A DNA stretch of 64,000 nucleotides, taken from Mytilinidion resinicola (taxonomy: Eukaryota > Ascomycota > Dothideomycetes > Mytilinidiales > Mytilinidiaceae). A program made the translations under genes and the position numbers. The stretch is taken from the NCBI RefSeq assembly GCF_010093595.1, contig NW_022985437.1:255484-319483 (forward strand), written 5' to 3'. The notes below the pieces were generated by a model. The model was not told where the DNA came from. It saw only the letters and a list, made by a program, of their open reading frames with translations, and made no database searches. Of the stretch, positions 56,415 to 64,000 are shown one piece after another (the first letter of the stretch is position 1; every line of letters starts with the position of its first letter).

Positions 56415-58697
56415 TATGGCGATTGGAATTGATAATAGTGTTATGTGGTAATGAAATAAGTTGAATGAATGAAAGTTGAGCTTCAGAGGAAAATTGAAGC
56501 GACCTGCGCAGGAAAGAAAGTAATTATGAGGGAAGAAAAGAAGATGAGCGACTTCAAGTTGCTTTGATGAGCGATATCGATGGTAACTGCGGAGCATGAG
56601 GGCTTAAGTATTCTTCTCAAGACCATTAGCGCTGCCCCAGAAGCTTGACTTCCGACAAGCTTCCGCTGTCTGGATTGTCAGCGTCTTGCCTAGACCAGAC
56701 GTCTTTACTTGCCCCTGTCAACGTGCAGCTGAGGGTTAGCTGGCATTCTGTATGAGAACCGAATAGATCGAACCTCGCTGAGACAGTCACGAGAGCGAAC
56801 AGAAGCTCTGGGCAAGAAGCGCGCTTAGGGCTAAACCAGGGCAGGCTGGACTACAAGCCCTGGCTGCAAGGCTACCATAGCGAGTTTAGTAACGCGAATG
56901 CCAGATGCAGAATTGGGTATCCAATCGACATCGTACTTGACAATTAAGAGAAGGTCAAGGCGAAGGGGGAGAAACGCATTGACGTTTGTGGCGTTTCGGC
57001 CGGCCCCAACTTCATATCCTTACCTGATTCAAAACGCATGACTGCAACCAAGAGGTTTGACCAACTGAACCTATGAGGAGAAGTAATTCACAGAAGCATC
57101 CGAGGCAGCGCTCGGATCGAGCTAGGGCGGACATGGGGTTCCGTTGACTTGGAGCTTCCGGAAGGTTTCGCAGGTCCTAGCCGATTGAGGCGCAGCAATC
57201 TCATATTGTCCAGATACAGGGGATCATAGAAGATCCGAGAAAAGCGAGAGACGCCAGAGAAGGTGCTTACTATACATGGATCCAGATGGAGAATGTTCGG
57301 CGGTTATTTACCTTGCCAAAGAAAGGTGACCGTGATGTGGATATCCAAAGGTGAGGCTCGACACATTATACGTCCAAATGAAGTTTGAAGTGATCAAAGA
57401 GCCGCACCTAACAGCGGTACTGAAAGAGAATACTGCCTCATTCTGCTACTATGGCGTAGTACAGGGAGACAGTGGTACGCCTCAAGCCTGCTGAATAAAA
57501 CAGTTGTGCAAAGAGCCTAGACAAACACACTCAAAAAGGAAGTAGATGGAGAAGATCAAAACAACAGGGCGATCCTCGTCAAACTATCTGCCCGTAAAAC
57601 CCTTGCTGAGGTTTACAACAATGGCCAAACAGACGTAGTTGCAAGTCGAAGCCGGCGGAAGATCGCAGCCAGCTTCGACGAGACTCGGAAACAAGACCAA
57701 GTCTGAAGCTGGCTGGCGACACGTTTCAAAGGGCAAAAGAGAAGGTTGTGGCGGACAGCGAGAGATGAAACTGGAGAAGGGAGGTTGAGTTTGGAATCTG
57801 AGGTTAAGCTGGCGGCTTGGCTCACGTGACTAATCCGTTTCACCTCATCGCGTTATTGATCTCCGACATGGGTAATGGATCTAATGAGTGATCTTCAGAG
57901 CGGGTCTGTTATCGGAACTATGGAGTCTATACCAGGTCAAATGGCGGATATGAGCATAAATCATTGATGATGCTGCTTTGTATGTGAGCGCGTACCTTCA
58001 AGCTCATCTACCTACCCAGAGTCATTGTCCAAGTGCGATATTTCGAAACCACACATCCGAGGGCCCGGCTACTCCAACCCTCAGGCGTCTCATGCCACTC
58101 TTCAAAAGACAACGGCGAAACGCCACACGAGCCATGACCATCCCAGACCCTGACCTTTTACAGGAGCAGCCATAAAGATCGTGTCTCACAGGTAGCGGCC
58201 CGAGGCACTGATCGAAGAAATAAGCTTTAAGTATTACTACATCATTCTGTCGATCCAGGAGGTCACCTACTCTACCCATCCATGAGAGCATCTCCCGTTT
58301 CCGACGAACCTCAAGGTTTCCGACGAACCTCAAGAGTACCAGTGCAGACCGTCGTCTGAGGTCTTTACAGGTTATTCAACAAGGTCCACTCACAACTCGC
58401 CTTAGATTCTTAAAATTGTATTGATTGACTTCGAACGTGACATCCAAGTGTTCAGAGACTTGTATCCTAGTCCTGTATGACTATGAAAATTTGCAGAGCA
58501 TTTGAAGACTACAAAGAGGAGATCTAGCAGTAAAAGGCTCAACTTTGCACTTTTAGGTCTGAGCCCAATCGACGATGCGTTGTATTCGTCTTTCATGACG
58601 TACCCGTCGTAAATGAGGGCAACGGCGTCAACGATCAACTCATTCCATCCTTGTTAAGGCCGTCTCTTACACATTGTTCCATAGGTTATGTGGAAGC
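56415..58697. other. Long gene-free region upstream of the Egh16-like gene
   Basis: 2.3 kb with no supported gene; the part next to 56415 is the likely promoter of the secreted protein. A perfect 19-bp tandem duplication (gtttccgacgaacctcaag) lies at 58297-58334. Short minus-strand frames such as 58402-58638 have no family features. Confidence 0.45.
58297..58334. repeat. Perfect 19-bp tandem duplication
   Basis: gtttccgacgaacctcaag occurs at 58297-58315 and again at 58316-58334 without a mismatch; recent slippage in non-coding sequence. Confidence 0.8.
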
Positions 58698-59913
58698 TCA
58701 CCAGGCTCCCGCCAATTCTCTAGCATCCGCCCCCTGCTCGATGAAAGCCCTGAACTCGCGAACCTCTTTCAGCCAAATATATCGCACGCATATCTCATTG
58801 ATCTCGTAGTAGATCTCTTGCGGAGGAAGAAGCTTCTTATGAACTACGAGGTTGCGGATGAAAAGTAGTATGAGCTTCACTGCGCGGACCTGCGCCTCGC
58901 GGTCGTGGCTGAGGGCCTCGTCGCTGTCCTGCTCGTTGAAGGAATCGGTTCGTCCACCACCGTCAGCACTCGACGGACCGTCAGGGGGAATATTGGGTGC
59001 CGGGAGACCCATTTTCTCGATCAGACGGAGGCTATGCTGAAGGTAGTCTCTCAGTACAGGAAGCGGCTCGATTCTAAGGTCTTCGAAGACATGCTTCTCG
59101 AGGAGAGAGGTGATGATTTCAAGCGATGGAATGTCGAGAGGCATGTGTGTTATTGCAGATATTGCAGTGTCGGGAGACACTTCTAGCTCTGTGAGGAGGG
59201 CTTCCTTTGTGTTAGGCTTGTTCGACAGGGCCGTAGGACTTTGTTTTGGTGTGACTTCAAGCTCGGGAGTGGGAGTCTTGTCATAGATGCCCTCATCTTC
59301 CAGAATCGTCACGTAAGGTTGGAGATCGAAGTCTGCCGTGTAAGACTCTTCGCTCACAAGCTGAAGGATTTCCTTTGGCGATCTGCGTGATATTACGCGC
59401 AGATTGCGGAACATCAAAATCGCCTTCACAAGTTTGGCTCTCGAGGAGTGTATATGGTGCGAAGTGAGGCGGTCATCTTTCGAGCGCCCTTCATTCGGCT
59501 CTGTCGAGCTTTCTCCTAGCTTCTTGTCCAGCCTCTGTATTGTCTCGACCCAGTGTGACAGGAAGGGGTTGTGTCTAAGAGGAATAGCCTCATTGATTTT
59601 GTAGATCTGGTATTCGCAATTGAGAATTCCAGCGAGGTGAGGAAGTGAAGGAAATATGTCGACTACACGTTAAAATAAGTAAGGCCCTCAAACGCGCAAG
59701 AAGTTGGCACTTACCCTGGCTTTCCCAAACGTCCAGTTTGTTCTTCAGCTTAAGAGAGTCTTGGAAGGCTGCTTGGAGCTCATTACCCTCAGGATGAGCT
59801 CTCAGGCGAGCCTCTCGTACATTTTGAAGTAGGTTCCCAGTTTCTTCTAGGGTGCGCTCTGGGTCGCAGATGAGCGATGCAAGCTCCCCTTCCAGCGTCG
59901 CCGAAAGGTCCAT
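58698..59913 (-). CDS. CCR4-NOT complex subunit, CNOT11-like (DUF2363)
   Basis: Two exons on the minus strand (59913-59715, 59662-58698) give 387 aa. The C-terminal ~250 residues have the CNOT11 helical layout: ALLTELEVSPDTAISAITHM, then SLEIITSLLEKHVFEDLRIE, PLPVLRDYLQHSLRLIEKMG, and the closing VRAVKLILLFIRNLVVHKKL and YYEINEICVRYIWLKEVREF helices. CNOT11 docks with CNOT10 on the Not1 scaffold of the mRNA deadenylase complex in the cytoplasm. The N-terminal part (MDLSATLEGELASLICDPER) is helical and without a named domain. A Pro/Ser linker (about 190-225) and a Ser/Gly/Asp patch (about 305-325) separate the parts. Identity is by pattern and not by search; CNOT11 is absent from yeast, so a clear fungal copy is notable. 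Confidence 0.8.
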
Positions 59914-60649
59914 CTTGTTCGCGGTGTTGCAGGTGAGCGACCGTGAAGCTTTGGTTTCGAGTTTAGAGGCATGTGGGCGAGCTTGTGTGTGCGATTAAAG
60001 GAGCTTAAAGGGTCATTGACGGGTGCTACGGTCCACGGTTCACGATGCCAAGCGGGCCAGCTGTGCCACGTCTGACCGCGAACACCTGAGGCAACAATTC
60101 GCATTCACCTCGAGTGTTGGAGTGATGCTGACCGTTCATAAGCATAGGACCACTTTAAAGAGCATCAAGGCTGTGTTAGTAAGGTAGCTTAAATGTTAAT
60201 TTGAACGACGGCGAAACTCATCTCACATCCAAGCCAAATTTTTGAAAATCCATTAAGCTGCCACGTAAAAGCGTCACACAAATGTCGCGCAGAGAAGTAT
60301 CGAGCGAGTAATGTAGTAACGCGGAAGAGTCATTATTTGGAGCGGGCACTATAATACATTCGTAGGCACCCCTCCAACTAAGTCATCATGCTCCAAGCCC
60401 CCGAGTCGAACGCCATGACGTGAATTAACACGTCAAGACGTGTCCGAATAGCACCGAATTAAGATAGAAAGGATTCCGAGCAGGTCGAATCAAGCAACCC
60501 CGAGACCGCCGGATGCGCCGGATATGCAGCTGGCTCGCATGACCAGATTTTCGAGCAGCCTTATGTAAGAATAAGGGTCGCATGAGTTGGCCACAGAGTC
60601 GGAAGGAAAGAGATGGGTATCGTGAGGTTGTTCGTCGCTGCTCCCATGC
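59914..60649. other. Intergenic region between CNOT11-like and Pmp3 genes
   Basis: Promoter side of the CNOT11-like gene and 3' flank of the Pmp3 gene. AT-rich, with stops in all frames. No coding signal. Confidence 0.5.
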
Positions 60650-61011
60650 TTAAAACTTCAGAATGATGTAGCTGTGGTATGTTAGTAAGGTAAACAAACG
60701 GTGCAAGAGCGAAGGCTACTAACAGGGCGTGGATGATTCCGGGAATGTAACCAAGAATGGTCAGCAAGATGTTGATGAGCAAGTCGGCTCCGCATCCGCG
60801 CTCTAGGAAGACCCCCAGGGGCGGGAGGATGATCGCGAAGATGATCTTGATGATGTCGCTGTAGGCTTGTTAGCAATGGCCTCAAGAACAAACAAACAAA
60901 CGCAGAGCCGATGTGCCGAGACAATTGCGCTTGCGCACGGGGAGGATGCGCACAACCGCAAACAGCGAGGCCTTGGGAGCAGTGAGGAACGTACCTTCCG
61001 GTGAAAGGCAT
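60650..61011 (-). CDS. PMP3: Plasma membrane proteolipid 3 (Pmp3/UPF0057), 57 aa
   Basis: Three exons on the minus strand (61011-60995, 60858-60724, 60671-60650) give 57 aa: MPFTGSDIIKIIFAIILPPLGV, then LERGCGADLLINILLTILGY IPGIIHAL, ending YIILKF. This is the two-helix Pmp3 family sequence almost in full (PPLGV-x-LERGC, LLINILLT-LGYIPGIIHA). The protein helps keep plasma-membrane potential and limits sodium entry; its genes are commonly induced by salt and cold. The first exon is only 17 bp and the last 22 bp, so the gene has no long ORF and is easily missed. Intron 1 (136 bp) is long for this window. A TATA box lies about 126 bp upstream. Confidence 0.95.
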
Positions 61012-61136
61012 GGCTGCGCTGCGGTATTGCGGGCTGGTCAAAGAAGTTGTCTTTGTGAAGCTTGAGGTAGTAGGATGGGTGATCGAGTAGGTCGGAGGGC
61101 GAGTGGAATGATCAGTGCAGCGGGCAGAAGGACAGG

Positions 61137-61143
61137 TTTATAT
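61137..61143 (-). promoter_or_regulatory. Putative TATA box of PMP3
   Basis: Minus-strand ATATAAA (plus tttatat) 126 bp upstream of the ATG at 61011, consistent with a regulated stress-type promoter. Inferred from position only. Confidence 0.45.
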
Positions 61144-62208
61144 GCAGTGGCAGCGGTTTGTCTTCGCGCCTTCCCCATGACGTAGACAACAAAGCACAGG
61201 TCAGGCTCCGGACTGCGCTGTGGCCCACACCGGCCTCACCTCACTGCAAATTGCCAGCAGCCCTGCGGCCCTACTAGCCATGTGACGCAGAGCAGGCTTC
61301 CAAGACTTCCAAGGTCGCTTGCGCCCTCAAATGCAGGCCCAGCCTGCCAATTTGCTGCGAACCAAGGCATGGCGCCGTCCTGGAAAGCAGTCCGCCACCG
61401 TCATCTCGATCATCCGATCACGACGCCACGGAGAGACCTGCATGAAGCAGAGGGCGCTGGCCAAGCAAGTCTCGCCGGAAGACACGGGTACGCGGCTCAT
61501 CCACACGATTCCTGGGGATCCCGAATGCACAGCCACATGAATGAAAGGTTCCGTCTGCAGTGACGAAGAGCCGACGCCACAACGCCACTCGACTGTGGCA
61601 CCACCGCGGCGTGCGGGGATTGTTTTTGGTCGATCACTTCATCATACCACAGGTACCAGCGGCAATTGATTCTATTCGCAGAGGTCGTGATTCTCGGAGT
61701 TCGTGACACTCCGGTGGGTATCCTGTGAGATCAATTGTCTAAAGACTGGTGGTAGATCGTCGTGTCTCGTCATGGAGGTATCCGTAAACTTTCCTGCCAT
61801 AGCTTGTGCTATCTCGCAGTAATTTATAGATTCTGGATCGATTAAAGTTGAGCATTAGAACAGCTTGTTAACTCACAAGACTACCGTGGATAGCGGTAAA
61901 AGCGTGTACGCAGACCTGGAGTTTGAGACATTGTAGGTGTGAGAGCACTGATTTGGATGCAAGTCGTGGATCAAACCTCTCAGTGTTCTAATATATCACT
62001 GCAAAGAGCTTAACGACATCACCATCATAAAACAGTCAAACAACAGTCAAGACTTTTCCAGAATGATTGCATTGGAAAATGTAGGTAGAAGTGGAAAGGG
62101 CAATCTCTACTCGAGAGTCCCAGGGATATCAATCTCAGCCATCATCCACCGGCCCAAACCTCGTATCAAAACCATCCTCGGAAGGAACTCAGCCCGGAAC
62201 TTCAACAT
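61144..62208. other. Gene-free stretch between PMP3 and the CsbD-like gene
   Basis: About 1.06 kb with no supported gene. The plus-strand frame 61282-61563 and its neighbours have no domain, signal or splice context. Confidence 0.45.
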
Positions 62209-62801
62209 CTATGCACTAGGATCCTGCTTCTGTAGATCCGTCTCAACACCCCTCTGCTTCGTCTTGCCCTCATCATGCTGCGCCTGATACCGCTCCTGCC
62301 CCGTCTTGTCTCCCGTCAGGCCCGCACCAATGCCTCCCAGAGTTCCGCCTACTCTATCCTTGACACCCTGCCCAAGGTCCGAAAGCTGTCCCTGCGCCTC
62401 CTGAGCCTTGCCCTCACGGTTCTGCTGGATGCCTTCCCTCTTCAAGCCCTCTGCGCCGATCAAGCCGCCAACCGCCTCCTTCGCAGAGCCGATGGTCTGG
62501 TTCCATGAACCCTCAGTGCGGTCAGAAGAGTCCTTAGAGACGGCGCCAGACGAGCCGATGGTGAAGGGGCCGGCTTTGGCGGCGGTGTGGGAGAGATCAC
62601 GTTCTGCGTCGGCGGTGGCTTGTTTGTCGGTGGCTTTTTGCTGTTATTGTGTTACTCAGGTTCTGGGGCTAGAGCGCGATGGGTAAGACGGACCTTGTCA
62701 GCTCGGTTGCCGGTCAGAGAGCCAATAGCACTGTTGAAGGTGCTGGAGGCCGAGTCGACGTAGGACTGGAGGGTGGAGGTTTGGTCTTTGTCTGAAGACA
62801 T
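62209..62801 (-). CDS. CsbD-like stress protein (Hmp1-type, annotated elsewhere as mismatched-base-pair/cruciform DNA recognition protein)
   Basis: Two exons on the minus strand (62801-62694, 62640-62209) give 179 aa. The protein is hydrophilic, helical and cysteine-free. It starts MSSDKDQTSTLQSYVDSASS with FNSAIGSLTGNRADK, and the second half repeats CsbD-like units: GSWNQTIGSAKEAVGGLIGA, then EGIQQNREGKAQEAQGQLSD and VKDRVGGTLGGIGAGLTGDK. Similar fungal proteins are named after Ustilago Hmp1, which binds cruciform DNA; others are treated as LEA/CsbD-type desiccation or stress proteins. Which role applies here is not visible. It ends in DLQKQDPSA. A TATA box and abundant expression are plausible given the compact promoter. 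Confidence 0.85.
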
Positions 62802-62926
62802 GGTGATTTGTGGTGTGGGTTGATGGTTGGAAGTGTGGATTGTAGTTGAAGTTCTTTGAAGTGCAGCTGTAAAAGTATCAAGATTGTAGTGTTGTGATGT
62901 TGGGTTTCAATTGCGAGGTTGGGCAG

Positions 62927-62934
62927 CTTTATAT
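62927..62934 (-). promoter_or_regulatory. Putative TATA box of the CsbD-like gene
   Basis: Minus-strand ATATAAAG (plus ctttatat) about 130 bp upstream of the ATG at 62801. The spacing matches the TATA boxes placed for PMP3 and the secreted-protein genes. Confidence 0.5.
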
Positions 62935-63499
62935 CATAGCTGTTGTCGGTAGCTCCTTCACTCGCATGGCCCATGACGTCATGGCCTTGACCTCTCTCAA
63001 AACGTCAGCGGGGCCTCTAGCGGCTTGGATCGAGAAAGTTCTGGCCGCATGGATACAGGCGCTTTTCGCCGCAGGGCCACTTTGGGGTTACGCGTCCTGT
63101 AGTTCGTCCTGCGTGGCTGACACCACGTGGGGCAAGCAATCGTATTCGCGATGAGTTGCACCACTATCCAACTTCTTGCGTGTTCAGGTGAGGCCATTAT
63201 CAGGATACAGAGTAGTTTGCATGTGGACTTGTTTGCTCCTCTGATTATAGAGTGTCTGTGATGTAATTCTCAGCGCTTTTGATGCCTTAAATATCGTGAC
63301 AGTAGCTCATAAGAAAAAGATATCGCCGCATGCCATTCATGACTTCAGAAGACAAGATTTGAGACGCCTTCCATGGCAACACAGTGCTTGAATGCAAGAA
63401 TATCCTCCATAACTAAATGAACGCCGTTTCAGCGTTGAGGATGAGCGTAGCCCATATGAACAAAGTAGTAGAATATGAACAAGAATCAAAGAGCGGAGT
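62935..63499. other. Intergenic region between CsbD-like and IDO genes
   Basis: Upstream flank of the CsbD-like gene and 3' flank of the dioxygenase gene. No coding signal seen. Confidence 0.5.
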
Positions 63500-64000
63500 C
63501 TACCAATGGCAAATCCCACCTTCGCTATCGTCGACGGACCAAGTGCCAGCTAGTCCCACCATCTCAACCTCCCCGCTAGCATGCTCGCTCATCTTCGTGA
63601 GTCGTGCAACACCACCCATCGCATCAGCCGGTCCATTGTTGAGGAGCCGTCTCGCCCACGCATCGATAGCAGGCTCGCCAGTTTCGTCTCGTGCTTGCTT
63701 TAAAAATGGAATGAGCGCAGTGCCGCCCGTTCCTCGTAGCCTTGCGCCGCCGGCGCCTCCATGCGACATCGTAGCGAGGTTTGTCCTCTTCGGCGCAACG
63801 TGCGTGGGACTGATGGACCGGGAATGGGACCTCGACTCGCGAGACTTGACGATGATGTAGCGCGACACCATCTGAATATGTTTGTCACGCAGAGCTCGCA
63901 GCATGGCTAGGCAGGCGTCGAAGGCGACACATAGCGCCCGATTAGACCGGTGATTTTCGACATACTCTCGAATATTTGCGACGCTGGCTACGTGCTCGAG
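63500..64000 (-). CDS. Indoleamine 2,3-dioxygenase, C-terminal part (5' end beyond the window)
   Basis: Open on the minus strand from the right edge to the stop at 63500 (167 codons visible, no start). The text LRALRDKHIQMVSRYIIVKS followed after a Ser/Arg/His-rich insert by GARLRGTGGTALIPFLKQAR matches the C-terminal helices of fungal IDO: the L-R-x-x-H-x-x-x-V/A-x-x-Y-I helix, then the substrate-gating G-T-G-G loop. IDO opens the indole ring of tryptophan with O2 as the first step of the kynurenine route to NAD. The haem-ligand histidine would lie upstream, outside the window. A ~60-residue tail after the RGTGG loop ends in GGICHW. Intron structure upstream is unknown. Confidence 0.85.
   Translation of the reverse strand, partial: LEHVASVANIREYVENHRSNRALCVAFDACLAMLRALRDKHIQMVSRYIIVKSRESRSHSRSISPTHVAPKRTNLATMSHGGAGGARLRGTGGTALIPFLKQARDETGEPAIDAWARRLLNNGPADAMGGVARLTKMSEHASGEVEMVGLAGTWSVDDSEGGICHW

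Noticed and set aside
1..64000. A biosynthetic gene cluster, CRISPR array or intact transposon
   Set aside because: No backbone enzyme, no regular direct repeats with unique spacers, and no transposase, reverse transcriptase or long terminal repeats were seen.

Overview
This is a stretch of nuclear DNA from a filamentous ascomycete (Pezizomycotina). I infer a Dothideomycete from the style of the secreted, F-box and Egh16-like proteins, but the sequence does not prove the class. Most genes are split by 41-140 bp introns with GT...CTAAC/CTGAC...AG signals. Genes lie on both strands with no operons. I found no tRNA, rRNA, CRISPR array or intact transposon.

Layout. 0-12 kb is accessory in character: a cysteine-tailed secreted protein, a monocarboxylate-type MFS transporter, then a 715-aa nuclear-looking protein inside a field of degenerate repeats (including an inverted partial copy of its own 5' end), then a low-complexity secreted locus whose reading frame is broken. 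12-24 kb is core: eEF2, an RBM26/27-like RNA-binding protein, a GlcG/HbpS-like protein and a calpain. 24-31 kb is gene-poor, but holds a 54-codon zinc-ribbon-like gene on the minus strand that is easy to miss. 31-44 kb has a sugar porter, a GNAT acetyltransferase head-to-head with a PRPP synthetase subunit, a decayed F-box/LRR gene, a GT90-like fragment, a bZIP/DUF3425 factor and a PGC1-like phospholipase. 45-54 kb is core again: gamma-tubulin, an Sso1-type syntaxin, a GH72 glucanosyltransferase and a YGR210C-type GTPase. 55-64 kb has an Egh16-like secreted protein, a CNOT11-like CCR4-NOT subunit, Pmp3, a CsbD-like stress protein and the 3' end of an indoleamine 2,3-dioxygenase running off the right edge.

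The genes do not form one pathway. Loose themes are translation and RNA handling (eEF2, RBM26-like, CNOT11, YGR210C-type GTPase), cell surface and secretion (GH72, syntaxin, secreted proteins), and membrane or stress physiology (Pmp3, CsbD-like, PGC1-like). The strongest leads for something undescribed are the 715-aa two-domain protein with its inverted echo and flanking repeats, the frame-broken secreted locus and the tiny zinc-ribbon gene. Exon coordinates were read by eye from splice signals and frame continuity; for the spliced genes the exon lengths sum to multiples of three.
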